Part shown: piece by piece, positions 50,877 through 59,057 of the stretch
Layout: every line of letters begins with the position of its first letter
How positions within the stretch are numbered: position 1 is the stretch's first letter
Source: Nocardia alba NBRC 108234
Lineage (GTDB): Bacteria; Actinomycetota; Actinomycetes; Mycobacteriales; Mycobacteriaceae
NCBI RefSeq assembly: GCF_001612665.1
Contig: NZ_BDAX01000002.1
Coordinates: 682,001 to 746,000 of the forward strand
Length of the DNA stretch: 64,000 bases
Direction: 5' to 3'
Translations under genes and position numbers: made by a program
Notes under the pieces: generated by a model
The model's database searches: none
What the model was told of the DNA's origin: nothing
The model's input: the letters and a program-made list of their open reading frames with translations, nothing else

Positions 50877-51254
50877 TCAGCCGCGGTGGTGACGACTCTC
50901 GTAGGCGACGCGTTCGGCTTCGGACCGACGACGTTCGGCCTCGTTCGCCAACGCGGGATCGAACCCGTGGCTGACCAGGCGGTGGCGCCGATACACGTAG
51001 ACCAGCGCCACGGTGAAGTAGACCAGCGGCAGGTACAGCAACGCCATCATCGACAGCCCGATCCACAACGGGCCCGGCACCAGCAAGAACAGGCACAGCA
51101 CCGGGAGCACGGGCAGCAGGAACCGCATCAGGTATCGGCGGGTCGCACCGGGGCCGGTGAGGTCGGCCAGCACCCAGTCCGCCATCGAGGGCGGCAGAGT
51201 GCCGCCGGTGGTGTAGCGAACGCGCTGCCACAGATTCGGGGAGGAGTTGCTCAT
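50877..51254 (-). CDS. DUF5313 family membrane protein
   Basis: A 125-residue protein with two central hydrophobic helices (FLLPVLPVLCLFLLVPG and MMALLYLPLVYFTVALVYVY). The N-terminus LWQRVRYTTGGTLPPSMADWVLADLTGPGATRRYLMRF is typical of DUF5313 proteins of mycobacteria and nocardiae, and the C-terminus is a charged helix. Function unknown. It is co-translated with the OhrR-like gene through a 4-nt overlap, so the regulator and this membrane protein are one unit. Confidence 0.78.
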   Translation of the reverse strand: MSNSSPNLWQRVRYTTGGTLPPSMADWVLADLTGPGATRRYLMRFLLPVLPVLCLFLLVPGPLWIGLSMMALLYLPLVYFTVALVYVYRRHRLVSHGFDPALANEAERRRSEAERVAYESRHHRG

Positions 51255-51712
51255 GACCGCTCTCTCACGTCGCCTGCGCGTCGCGCGGCCGCGTTCACCC
51301 GGCCGAGGACATCGCGCAATTCTTCCAGATCCGCCAAGCTCACGCCGAGGCGCGCGACGACGGCGGGCGGGATCTGCTCGGCCTGTTCGCGCAGGTCACG
51401 GCCCATCTCGGTGAGGTCGATGTGCAGTGTGCGTTCGTCGTGCGGATCGCGGCGGCGGGTGATGAGTCCGGCGGATTCGAGCCGCTTGAGCAGCGGTGAC
51501 AGGGTCGCGGAGTCGAGCTGGATCGCCTCGGCGACCGCCTTCACCGACATCGGCGCCTCACCCCAGAGAGCCAGCATCACCAGATACTGCGGATGCGTCA
51601 GGCCCAGCGGTTCGAGCAGCGGGCGGTAGACCGCCAGCACCGATCGATGTGCCACCGCGAGGGCGAAGCACACCTGCCGGTCGAGGCGCAACGGGTCGTC
51701 GAGCTCCTGCAT
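51251..51712 (-). CDS. OhrR-type MarR regulator with a reactive cysteine
   Basis: A 153-residue MarR-family regulator. The N-terminus LDRQVCFALAVAHRSVLAVYRPLLEPLGLTHPQYLVMLALW follows OhrR closely: the peroxide-sensing Cys in the QVCFAL position and the two tyrosines (AVYRPLL, HPQYLVML) that hydrogen-bond it are kept. The winged helix contains VKAVAEAIQLDSATLSPLLKRLESAGLI. OhrR normally represses ohr, an organic hydroperoxide reductase, but no ohr gene is adjacent. The ATG 51712 is used; a GTG 8 codons earlier is possible. A dyad 33 nt upstream is its likely operator. Confidence 0.87.
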   Translation of the reverse strand: MQELDDPLRLDRQVCFALAVAHRSVLAVYRPLLEPLGLTHPQYLVMLALWGEAPMSVKAVAEAIQLDSATLSPLLKRLESAGLITRRRDPHDERTLHIDLTEMGRDLREQAEQIPPAVVARLGVSLADLEELRDVLGRVNAAARRAGDVRERS

Positions 51713-51744
51713 CGTCCACCACCTTCCTTCGCCCACACACTATT

Positions 51745-51782
51745 ACGCCACCAACTGTTAGTGCAATAACTATTAGTGGCGT
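51745..51782. promoter_or_regulatory. Operator region of the OhrR-like gene
   Basis: Outer arms ACGCCAC (51745-51751) and GTGGCGT (51776-51782) form a perfect inverted repeat. Inside it, AACTGTTAGTG (51753-51763) and AACTATTAGTG (51768-51778) are direct repeats with one mismatch. The AT-rich core upstream of a MarR-type gene fits an autoregulatory operator. Confidence 0.5.
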
Positions 51783-51818
51783 CACAGTTGAGCCGGGACG
51801 AGGCGTATCAATCGCCGC

Positions 51819-53024
51819 TCATGGCATCGGCAACGGTGGTGTCTGCGGGAATTTCACGGGCAGCGCCGCGAGCGACCGATGGAACGGGCCGGGCCGCCAC
51901 ACCAGTTCCTCGACAGGAACGGCGAGGGTCAATTCCGGGAGCGCGTCGAGCAATTGGTCGATCGCGTCCTGCACGATCAGGTACGCGACCGGCTTGGCCG
52001 GGCAGCCGTGTGGGCCCGCACTCCAGGCCAGGTGCGCCCGGTTGTCGACGACATCGCGCCCGGCGATGGCCGGATCGTTGTTGCAGGCCGACATGCTGAT
52101 GACCACCGGTTCGTGCGCGGGCAGCCAGGTGTCGTCGACCAGGGTCGGCTGTCGCGGGTAGGTCATGCAGAAATTGGCCAGTGGCGGGTCGGTGAACAGC
52201 ACTTCGTCGAGCGCGTCACGGGTGGACAGGCTGCCGCCGAGCACATCGCCCGCGAATCGGTCGTCGGTGAGCATCAGCCGCAACGTGTTGACCACCAGGT
52301 TCAGCATGGGCTCGATGCCCGCGCCGTAGAGCACCAGCAACTGGTGCACCATCTCCTCGTCGGTCAGCGCCGCCTGGTGCTGGAGTAGACGGGTGGCGAC
52401 ATCGTCACCGGGTTCGCGTTGACGCAGCCCCACCAGATCGGCCAACGCGGAGGCCAGCAGGTTGTTTCCCGCCTCGGCGTCGTCGCCTTCGAAGATCTGC
52501 GCCATTCCGGTGGCGACCTGCTGTCCGATCTCGGGTGTGCACCCGAGCATCGAGTTCAGCGCCTGGAACACCAGCGGAAACGCGTACTGACTCAACAGGT
52601 CCGCCGACCCGACCGCGCAGAAGCTGTTGATCAGCGGGATGGCGAACTGTTCGACAGTGCTGTGCATCGCGTACAGATCCACCCCGGCGATCCCGGCGAC
52701 ATTGGCCTGCCGGTATCGGGCATGCTCGGCGCCGGTCGTGCGCAGCGCGGCCGGGCGGAACTGCAGCATCGGCAGCACCGGGCAGTCCAGCGGGATGTCA
52801 CGTTGCCACATCCGGGGGTCGGCCGGGAAGTGCTCCGGATCGTTGAGGATGCGCACGGCGGTGTGATAGCCGATCACCAGCGTGGCCCGGATGCCCGGCG
52901 ACAACTCCACCGGCACCACCGAACCGAACCGGCGGCGCATCTGCTGGTAGGCAGCCTGCGGATCGGCGGCGAACTCGGGTGCCCACATCGCCACCCGTTC
53001 GTCGGCGGCGATATCGACCGTCAT
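51819..53024 (-). CDS. Conservon-linked cytochrome P450 lacking ExxR (CYP157-like)
   Basis: A 401-residue P450. The heme loop is AWSAGPHGCPAKPVAYLIV, with the cysteine in GPHGCPA rather than the usual FGxGxHxCxG. The K-helix position of ExxR reads EVLFTDPP, with Phe where Arg is invariant. The I-helix is degenerate (VLYGAGIEPMLNL, no Thr pair). These features match CYP157-type P450s found at the ends of Streptomyces conservons. Its ATG overlaps the cvnD stop by 4 nt, so it is the fifth gene of the conservon. Its catalytic ability is uncertain. Confidence 0.9.
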   Translation of the reverse strand: MTVDIAADERVAMWAPEFAADPQAAYQQMRRRFGSVVPVELSPGIRATLVIGYHTAVRILNDPEHFPADPRMWQRDIPLDCPVLPMLQFRPAALRTTGAEHARYRQANVAGIAGVDLYAMHSTVEQFAIPLINSFCAVGSADLLSQYAFPLVFQALNSMLGCTPEIGQQVATGMAQIFEGDDAEAGNNLLASALADLVGLRQREPGDDVATRLLQHQAALTDEEMVHQLLVLYGAGIEPMLNLVVNTLRLMLTDDRFAGDVLGGSLSTRDALDEVLFTDPPLANFCMTYPRQPTLVDDTWLPAHEPVVISMSACNNDPAIAGRDVVDNRAHLAWSAGPHGCPAKPVAYLIVQDAIDQLLDALPELTLAVPVEELVWRPGPFHRSLAALPVKFPQTPPLPMP

Positions 53025-53623
53025 GACGCTGTTGCTTCCTGTCTGCGAAAAAGGTACTCCGCCAAGGTGATCAGCGCCCGCAGGCCTTGATCACGACGAC
53101 GTGCGTCGAGCGCTATCACCGGGGTATCGGGGGCGAGGTCGAGCGCCTCACGCACTTCCTCGAGCGGGTAGCGCCGGAATCCTTCGAATTCGTTCACCGC
53201 CACCGCGTACGGCACGCCACGCTGTTCCAGCGCCGAGAGCACGTCGTCGGCCTTCTCGATCCGCCGAGTATCGACCAGCACCAGCGCGCCGAGGGCGCCA
53301 CGAGCCAGTTCCTCCCACAGCGGGGCGAACCGTTCCTGCCCCGGCGTGCCGAACAGATACAGCGCCAGTTGCGGATTCAGGGTGATGCGGCCGAAATCCA
53401 GTGCGACAGTGGTCGACACCTTGGTGCCCAGGCCCGCCATGTCGTCGACACCGATGCTGGCCTCGGTGATCGTCTCTTCCGTCCGCAGGGGCCTGATCTC
53501 GGACACCCCGCACACGAAGGTCGTCTTGCCGACGCCGAAATTACCTGCGACCAGGATCTTCACCGACCGCGTCACGGTTTCCGCGACGTAGTCGACCTCA
53601 TCCCGCGATGGCGCGGAGGCCAT
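53021..53623 (-). CDS. cvnD: Conservon GTPase CvnD
   Basis: A 200-residue small Ras/MglA-like GTPase. The P-loop is AGNFGVGKTTF at residues 26-36, switch II is LFGTPGQERFAPLW, and the guanine-specificity motif is changed to VNEFEG instead of NKxD, as is common in CvnD. It cycles between GTP and GDP and acts with CvnA-C as a membrane-associated signalling complex that resembles a eukaryotic G-protein system. The start overlaps the cvnC end by 26 bases. Confidence 0.93.
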   Translation of the reverse strand: MASAPSRDEVDYVAETVTRSVKILVAGNFGVGKTTFVCGVSEIRPLRTEETITEASIGVDDMAGLGTKVSTTVALDFGRITLNPQLALYLFGTPGQERFAPLWEELARGALGALVLVDTRRIEKADDVLSALEQRGVPYAVAVNEFEGFRRYPLEEVREALDLAPDTPVIALDARRRDQGLRALITLAEYLFRRQEATAS

Positions 53624-53948
53624 GCAACACCTCCTTGATCAGTGCGAGTTCGGGCTTCACCTGTGCCGGAGTGGGGCAGTGCAGGTGGCCGCTGTCGAGC
53701 AGATCGGAGACGATGATCTTCACGACGGAGGCGGGCAGGTCGAGATAGGCCGACAGCTCGGCGACCGACAGCGCGCCGCGGCGGCTGGTGAGAGCCAGCA
53801 GGCGACGTTGTTCGGGGCGGTGATCGGGGCGCGCGTCGTCGACGGCACGGACCAGGGTCACCAGATCCAGATCGTGGCCGGCCCGCACCCGCCCGCCGGT
53901 GCGCACATAGGAGCGCACCAGGTCGGGATCACGCCTGCCGCGGCTCAA
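53598..53948 (-). CDS. cvnC: Conservon protein CvnC (DUF742)
   Basis: A 116-residue DUF742 protein. Marks are RSYVRTGGRVRAGHDLDLVTLV near the N-terminus, a helix-turn-helix-like LSVAELSAYLDLPASVVKIIVSDLLDSGHLH, and the closing PELALIKEVLHGLRAI. It starts with TTG, chosen because TTGA overlaps the cvnB stop by 4 nt. DUF742 proteins bridge CvnB and CvnD in the conservon complex; their DNA-binding ability is unclear. Confidence 0.92.
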   Translation of the reverse strand: MSRGRRDPDLVRSYVRTGGRVRAGHDLDLVTLVRAVDDARPDHRPEQRRLLALTSRRGALSVAELSAYLDLPASVVKIIVSDLLDSGHLHCPTPAQVKPELALIKEVLHGLRAIAG

Positions 53949-54358
53949 TTCCTCCCGCCTAGGCGGGGCGCGCTGCCGATCTCGTGACCGACGCGCGAGG
54001 CCAGTTCGTTCATCCGATGCGCCACCAACGCGACGTCGACATCGGTGGTGGTGGCGACACCGAGCAGCGCGCCCGCCCCGGCGGCGGTGATCATGATCAT
54101 GCCCTCGTCGTACTCGGTCATGTTCTGGCGCACCGTGTTCGACGGACCACCGCAGAACTCGCCGAGCGCCTTGCCGAGCGAACGCAGGCCGGACGCGGCC
54201 GCGGCGAACCGTTCGGCATCGTCTTTCAGCACGCCACGAGAGTGGGCGATGCGCAGTCCGTCATCGGAGAGCAGGACCGTGAAGCGGACGCCGGGGATCT
54301 CGAGATCCTCGAGCAGCCACGCCAATCGGTTGGTGCTATCGGCTACCGGTGTGCTCAT
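53945..54358 (-). CDS. cvnB: Conservon protein CvnB (Roadblock/LC7)
   Basis: A 137-residue Roadblock/LC7 protein. The family blocks are RLAWLLEDLEIPGVRFTVLLSDDGLRIAHSRG and MIMITAAGAGALLGVATTTDVDVALVAHRMNELASRVG. Roadblock proteins act as GTPase-activating or docking partners; CvnB pairs with the GTPase CvnD. The start ATG 54358 has GGAAGGA upstream, and it begins inside the end of cvnA (23-base overlap). Confidence 0.93.
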   Translation of the reverse strand: MSTPVADSTNRLAWLLEDLEIPGVRFTVLLSDDGLRIAHSRGVLKDDAERFAAAASGLRSLGKALGEFCGGPSNTVRQNMTEYDEGMIMITAAGAGALLGVATTTDVDVALVAHRMNELASRVGHEIGSAPRLGGRN

Positions 54359-55715
54359 CGGCTGTTCCTTCCGTGGTTCGCTCGGCCGCAGCGGCACGAC
54401 CGCTGCGGGATCCGCTGCGCCAGGCAGCGGCGAGGTCGGGGCGCGCCTGCCCCGACTCGATTGTTACCCCCGCCGAATCCGGGGCAACCGGTCTACGGCG
54501 GCGTTTTGGCAGCCCGCCGCTGGTGATCTCGTGGACGTCGGCGCCGGGCGATTCGAGTTCGGCGACCGGCACCGGAATGTGGGCGGGTGCGGCGAGTTCG
54601 GGCTCGGGCAACCGCGGCGCGTCCCCGCTCACCAGCAGCGCCGACGGTACATACACCATGGCTCGCATGCCACCGAAGATGTTGGGCCCGTCGACGTGCA
54701 CGGAGAATCCGTAGCGCCGGGCCAGCGCCGCGATGCCGGGGAAACCGACCTTCGGCGCGGGACCGAGATCGTGGATGTCGACCGGGCGTTCACCGCTGAG
54801 CACCAGGCGCGCGTCCTCCAGCTGCTCGGGACTCATCCGCATGCCCGCGTCGTCGATGATCACGGTGACGCCGTGATGGCCCTCCTGGAAACCGATCTCG
54901 ACGAACGACGACGGCGGCGAGTAGCGCAACGCGTTGTCGAGCAGGGTCGCCATGGTGTGCACGAGCGGTTCGACCGCGCGGCTGATCACGATCCGGTCCG
55001 ACTGCGCCGCCCGCACGCGCAGGAATTCCCGAACGCGCCCGGTCGCGCCGCCCGCCACATCGGTGAGCGACTGCTGTGGCCACCGGCGCCCGGGCAGACC
55101 GCCGGAGACGATCACATAGGACTGCGCCTGCCGGATCATCTGCTGCACGGTGTGGTCGATCCGGGTGAGGGTTTCGTAGATGGCGTCGTCGCGGTGTTCG
55201 CGCAGCGCGGCACTGACGACCTGTCCGAGGTCGGTGCCCAGGCTCACCACCGAGGTGCCGAAGGAGCGCACCGCGGCGCTCGTGGCCGCCCGCGAGGACG
55301 CCGAGAGCTCACCGCGGGTCTGGTCCTGGGCGGCCTGTATCTCACCCAGGCGACGCTGTTCGCCGTAGCGTTCGACCATCGCCCTGGTTTCCTCGGTCAC
55401 CACGCGCAGGTCCTCGGCATGACCGGTGGCGATCCACTGCAATGCCTGGCCGAACTGCGAATCACCCAGTTCCACCGGCAGTTCCACCGCGACCGAGGGA
55501 ATCTCGTGGCGGCGCACCGCGTCGGTGATGGCGGGCAGGGTGTTCTGCGCCAGGTGTATCAAGGCGTTCTCGCAGGCGAGGCGTTCCCGGATAGCGGCGT
55601 CGGCCCGCTGCCGGTGCCGACGCTCGTTGCGCATGGCCAATACACTGACCGCGATCGCGAGCAGTAACAGCGGCGCACCGATGACGAGCAACAGCACCGC
55701 AATTCCTGAGTTCAT
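54336..55715 (-). CDS. cvnA: Conservon sensor kinase-like protein CvnA
   Basis: A 459-residue membrane protein. A single N-terminal helix (SGIAVLLLVIGAPLLLLAIAVSVLAM) is followed directly by a coiled-coil dimer region and a HATPase domain with the N box LLDNALRYSPPSSFVEI and the G-box-like GFPGIAALARRYGF. There is no sizeable extracellular sensor, and the phosphoacceptor helix lacks a clear H-box, as in Cvn kinases that signal through CvnB-D instead of a response regulator. A 90-residue proline/alanine-rich tail ends it. The operon reads cvnA-B-C-D-P450. Confidence 0.92.
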   Translation of the reverse strand: MNSGIAVLLLVIGAPLLLLAIAVSVLAMRNERRHRQRADAAIRERLACENALIHLAQNTLPAITDAVRRHEIPSVAVELPVELGDSQFGQALQWIATGHAEDLRVVTEETRAMVERYGEQRRLGEIQAAQDQTRGELSASSRAATSAAVRSFGTSVVSLGTDLGQVVSAALREHRDDAIYETLTRIDHTVQQMIRQAQSYVIVSGGLPGRRWPQQSLTDVAGGATGRVREFLRVRAAQSDRIVISRAVEPLVHTMATLLDNALRYSPPSSFVEIGFQEGHHGVTVIIDDAGMRMSPEQLEDARLVLSGERPVDIHDLGPAPKVGFPGIAALARRYGFSVHVDGPNIFGGMRAMVYVPSALLVSGDAPRLPEPELAAPAHIPVPVAELESPGADVHEITSGGLPKRRRRPVAPDSAGVTIESGQARPDLAAAWRSGSRSGRAAAAERTTEGTADEHTGSR

Positions 55716-55760
55716 CAGATCTTTCGTCGTTCTCGACCACACGGCATTGTTGCCGGCGGC

Positions 55761-55783
55761 CCTCGGCGGCGCGCCCGCCGAGG
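55761..55783 (-). promoter_or_regulatory. 9-bp hairpin in the likely cvnA leader
   Basis: CCTCGGCGG and CCGCCGAGG (55761-55769, 55775-55783) pair perfectly around a 5-nt loop, 46 nt upstream of the cvnA ATG. It could be a leader structure or attenuator. The rest of the 274 bases up to 55989 are AT-richer and contain no supported gene. Confidence 0.3.
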
Positions 55784-55998
55784 CATTCACTTTTCATCGC
55801 GGAGTGATTTCGAATACTCGATTCACACGCTCCGTTTTCAGCGATCCGCACACATTAGCAGGATACGTAACGATCGCGACACGGATCTTACTGTCCGGCA
55901 TCATGTTTCCCGCTCGAAACTTCCCACACTACTGGACGATTGATCTATTCTAGTTCGCTATGCCTCGAGCCGACCGTCACGGAACCCCGGGTACCGGA

Positions 55999-56004
55999 TA
56001 TTGT
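55999..56004 (+). promoter_or_regulatory. Candidate -10 for the Rv0910-like gene, with a second one upstream
   Basis: TATTGT lies 6 nt before GTG 56011. A second TANNNT hexamer, TATTCT at 55946-55951, lies 8 nt before an in-frame ATG at 55960. Two nested leaderless starts, 17 codons apart, are therefore possible. Confidence 0.4.
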
Positions 56005-56010
56005 TTCAGC

Positions 56011-56442
56011 GTGGCGAAACTGAAGCTTTCCGTCGATGTCCCCGTCCCGCCGGACCAGGCCTGGGCACACGCATCCGATCTTCCGCATCTCGGCGATTGG
56101 CTGACCATCCACGAGGCGTGGCGCGGCACGTTGCCCGAGGAGCTCACGCCGGGCACCGTACTCGTCGGCATCGCCCGCGTGAAAGGCTTCCGTAACAAGG
56201 TCACCTGGACCGTACGCACCGCGCGACCGCCGCGCGAACTCGCTCTCACCGGCGCCGGCATCGGCGGCACCAAATTCGGACTCGGGCTACTCGTCGAGCC
56301 GAGCGGCAGCGGGTCGAAGGTGAGCGTCGACATCGACCTGGGCGGCGCGCCGCTGTTCGGCCCGATCGGGTCCGCCGTGGCCAAGGCACTGCGCGGCGAT
56401 ATCGAGCGCTCGCTGGAAATGTTCGTCAAGCTCTACGGCTGA
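56011..56442 (+). CDS. Rv0910-like SRPBCC protein (TA toxin family homologue)
   Basis: A 143-residue polyketide-cyclase/START-like protein. The sequence VAKLKLSVDVPVPPDQAWAHASDLPHLGDWLTIHEAWRG and the end GGAPLFGPIGSAVAKALRGDIERSLEMFV line up along their length with mycobacterial Rv0910, described as the toxin of the Rv0909-Rv0910 pair. The GTG at 56011 matches the Rv0910 N-terminus and has a leaderless -10; an ATG 17 codons upstream would add a 17-residue tail. No small antitoxin gene is next to it, so a toxin role is doubtful; lipid or small hydrophobic ligand binding is the safer guess. Confidence 0.82.
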   Translation: MAKLKLSVDVPVPPDQAWAHASDLPHLGDWLTIHEAWRGTLPEELTPGTVLVGIARVKGFRNKVTWTVRTARPPRELALTGAGIGGTKFGLGLLVEPSGSGSKVSVDIDLGGAPLFGPIGSAVAKALRGDIERSLEMFVKLYG

Positions 56443-56448
56443 ATCCGG

Positions 56449-56488
56449 CACGAAAGCCCGGACCGCTTGTTCGGTCCGGGCTTTCGTG
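56449..56488. terminator. 17-bp perfect hairpin between convergent genes
   Basis: Arms 56449-56465 and 56472-56488 pair exactly around CTTGTT. It follows the SRPBCC stop by 6 nt and precedes the convergent MFS stop by 9 nt, so it can act in both directions. Confidence 0.75.
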
Positions 56489-56497
56489 TACGACCGA

Positions 56498-58030
56498 TCA
56501 GGCCAGCGCCACAGCTTCGGCGTCGATCGGCGCCTTCGGCTTGGTCCGCGGCAGGAAGAACGCCGGGATCAAGGTCAGCGCCGCGAGCACCACGGTGACC
56601 CAGTAGGTGTTACTGAACGCCGTCGCCGCCAGGTCGAGTCCCTGTTCGAGGACCGACGGTGGAACCTGCGCGGCGAGATCGGGCCTGGCGTTGGCGCCGA
56701 TCGCGAGCTTCGCCTCCGGGTGATCGTTGAGCTGGGCAGCGAGAACCACCGACATCGTCGCCGTGCCGATCGACGCCGCGGTCTGGTTGATGATGTTCAT
56801 CAACGTCGAGCCGCGCGCGACCTGCGCGTGCGAGAGCGTCTGGATCGCGGCGGTCATCACCGGCATCATGGTGCAGCCCATGCCGAGACCCATCACGAAC
56901 AGCGCGCCGCCGATCAGCAGATACGAGGTGTCGGCGCCCAACTGGGTGAACCCCGTGAGGCCGACGGTGATGAACGTGATGCCGAACATGACGATCTTGC
57001 CGGGACCGATCTTGTCGACCAGGAATCCCGCGACCGGCATCGTCAGCATCGCGCCGATACCCTGTGGCGCCATGAGCAGGCCGGAATCGAACGCCGTCTC
57101 GCCGCGCACCTGTTGCAGGTAGTTGGGCAGCAGGAACCCGGCGCCGAAGAACGCCGTCGCGAACAGCGACATGGTGAGCACGGAGAAGCGCAGCGACGGA
57201 TTGGCGAACAACCGCAGGTCGATCAGCGGGTGCTCGGTACGCAGCGCGTGGAACACGAACGCCACCAGCAGTGCCGCGCCGACGATCGCCGGAACCAGCA
57301 CGCGCGCGTCCATCACGGTGCCCTTCTCCGGAATGGAGGAGACACCGAACAGGAACAGCGCCAGACCCGGTGAAGCCAGCAGCATGCCGAGGAAGTCGAA
57401 CGATTCCGACGGCTTCGGCTTGTCGGGTGCGAGCACGATCCAGGCCAGGATCAACGCGACGATGCCCAACGGCAGGTTGATCAGGAAGATCCAGTGCCAG
57501 CTGAAGGAGTCGATGAGCCAACCGCCGAGGATGGGGCCGCAGATCGGGCCGAGCAGCATGGGCACGCCGAGCACCGCCATCACGCGCCCGATCCGCTGTG
57601 GGCCCGCGGCGTGGGTCATGATCGTCATACCCAGCGGCATGAGCATGCCGCCGCCGATACCCTGGATGACGCGGAACGCCACCAGCGACTCGATACTCCA
57701 CGCCATCGAACACAACACCGACCCGATGATGAAGAAGGTCAGTGCCGTCATATAGAGGCGTTTGGTGCCGAAGCGGTCGGCGGCCCAGCCGGTCATCGGG
57801 ATGACCGAGGCCAGCGCCAAGGTGTAGCCGGTCATGGTCCAGGCGACGACCTCGACAGAGGCGTTGAAATCCTGCATGAACGTCGGGATCGCCACGGTGA
57901 CGACGGTGATGTCGAGAATCGACATCACCGCACCGAGGACGACGACGCCTGCCACCTTCAGTACGGCGGCATCCAACTTGTCAGTAGTGGGGTCGGGCGC
58001 CGCGGCGCCGATATCCGGAGGTTTCGTCAC
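56498..58030 (-). CDS. MFS multidrug transporter, EmrB/DHA2 family
   Basis: A 510-residue proton-driven exporter with 14 predicted membrane helices. First-helix motif is VMSILDITVVTVAIPTF, motif A is GWAADRFGTKRLYM, and motif C appears as VLGVPMLLGPICGPILGGWL. This is the DHA2 layout of EmrB and related pumps in actinobacteria. The start is GTG 58030. There is no adjacent adaptor (EmrA) or regulator gene. Substrates are unknown, though hydrophobic drugs or detergents are typical. Confidence 0.92.
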   Translation of the reverse strand: MTKPPDIGAAAPDPTTDKLDAAVLKVAGVVVLGAVMSILDITVVTVAIPTFMQDFNASVEVVAWTMTGYTLALASVIPMTGWAADRFGTKRLYMTALTFFIIGSVLCSMAWSIESLVAFRVIQGIGGGMLMPLGMTIMTHAAGPQRIGRVMAVLGVPMLLGPICGPILGGWLIDSFSWHWIFLINLPLGIVALILAWIVLAPDKPKPSESFDFLGMLLASPGLALFLFGVSSIPEKGTVMDARVLVPAIVGAALLVAFVFHALRTEHPLIDLRLFANPSLRFSVLTMSLFATAFFGAGFLLPNYLQQVRGETAFDSGLLMAPQGIGAMLTMPVAGFLVDKIGPGKIVMFGITFITVGLTGFTQLGADTSYLLIGGALFVMGLGMGCTMMPVMTAAIQTLSHAQVARGSTLMNIINQTAASIGTATMSVVLAAQLNDHPEAKLAIGANARPDLAAQVPPSVLEQGLDLAATAFSNTYWVTVVLAALTLIPAFFLPRTKPKAPIDAEAVALA

Positions 58031-58095
58031 CGCTTAACCCAAGCACTTTTCGCTTCCGATGACCAGTGACACCCCTGTTCGTGATCTCGTCCGTG

Positions 58096-58986
58096 TCACA
58101 CCCGCGCGATCGTCGCCGCCTCGCTCGCCATGAGCGCCGCCCGGGTCGCGACGCTGGAGGCGGGCAGCATCGGCAGCCGAACGGCCGCGCTGGGAATCTG
58201 GCCACGCTCGGCGAGTACCGCCTTGATGACCGTCGGGTTGGGTTCGGCGAACAGGGCCGCACCGAGCGCGTCGAGGCTGTTGCCGAGGGCGCGGGCCCTG
58301 ATCACGTCGCCGACCTGCCAGGCCTCGATGAGATCGCCGTACTCGCGGGGCGCGATATTGGCCGCGGCCAGGATCGCCCCGTGCGCGCCGAGGGCGAGCA
58401 GCGCGGAGGCGAATCGATCGTCGCCACTGAGCACCGTCGCCGGGGTGTGCGCGGCCATCAATTCGACACTGGCCGCGTCGATTCCGCCGACGGCGTGTTT
58501 GAAGCCGGCGATATTCGGGGTGTTCGCGAGCCGAATCAGCGTGCTGCCGCTGAGCGGGCGGCCCGTGCGGTGCGGCACGTCGTAGACGAGCACCGGCGCC
58601 GGACTGACCGCCGCCAGCTGCGTGAAGTGCGCGATCACGCCCTCCTCGCTCGGTCGCACGTAGTACGGCACGACCGCCAGTACCGCCGCGACGGGCCGCG
58701 CGAGTTCGGCGATCGCCCTGACCGATTCCCCGGTGGCGTTGCCCCCCGCGCAGGCGATCAGCGGTGCGTCGCGGTCGGCGCACACGCGCGCGCAGATATC
58801 CAGGACTCGCACGCGCTCTTCGGCGGTGAGCGCGGACGGCTCCGCCGTGGTGCCGAGCGCGACGAGCCCGGTCGCCCCCGCGTCGAGGACCGAGTGCGCG
58901 TGGCGTTCCAACGCGGCGGGCTCCAGTGTCCCGTCGGCGGTGAACGGCGTGATCAGGGGAACGAAGAGCCCGTGCAGTGATGTCAT
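58096..58986 (-). CDS. Dihydrodipicolinate synthase/N-acetylneuraminate lyase family protein
   Basis: A 296-residue TIM-barrel class I aldolase. The Schiff-base lysine is in AGFKHAVGGID and the catalytic Tyr in VLVYDVPHRTG; GTTAEPSALTAEER is the substrate-carboxylate loop (DapA proper has GTTGE-S). The change from GTTGE to GTTAEP and the single divergent LysR partner suggest a catabolic member that handles a keto-acid, rather than lysine biosynthesis. ATG 58986 is chosen; a GTG one codon earlier is possible. It is transcribed away from the LysR gene. Confidence 0.87.
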   Translation of the reverse strand: MTSLHGLFVPLITPFTADGTLEPAALERHAHSVLDAGATGLVALGTTAEPSALTAEERVRVLDICARVCADRDAPLIACAGGNATGESVRAIAELARPVAAVLAVVPYYVRPSEEGVIAHFTQLAAVSPAPVLVYDVPHRTGRPLSGSTLIRLANTPNIAGFKHAVGGIDAASVELMAAHTPATVLSGDDRFASALLALGAHGAILAAANIAPREYGDLIEAWQVGDVIRARALGNSLDALGAALFAEPNPTVIKAVLAERGQIPSAAVRLPMLPASSVATRAALMASEAATIARV

Positions 58987-59020
58987 CACTCCATCGTCGA
59001 GCCAGGACTACCATCAGGTC

Positions 59021-59057
59021 CAGTTCACATTCATGATGCCGACCGTAAGGTGAACTG
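59021..59057. promoter_or_regulatory. CAGTTCAC ... GTGAACTG inverted repeat, LysR operator
   Basis: Arms 59021-59028 and 59050-59057 are perfect reverse complements with a 21-bp spacer, in the 71-nt gap between the lyase and LysR genes. The right arm touches the LysR ATG at 59058, and the overlapping AAGGTG (59047-59052) is its only Shine-Dalgarno. Binding there would block the start of the regulator gene while the left arm faces the lyase promoter. Confidence 0.55.

Noticed and set aside
58096..58986. dapA of lysine biosynthesis
   Set aside because: The substrate loop is GTTAEP rather than GTTGES, and the divergent LysR partner fits a catabolic role.
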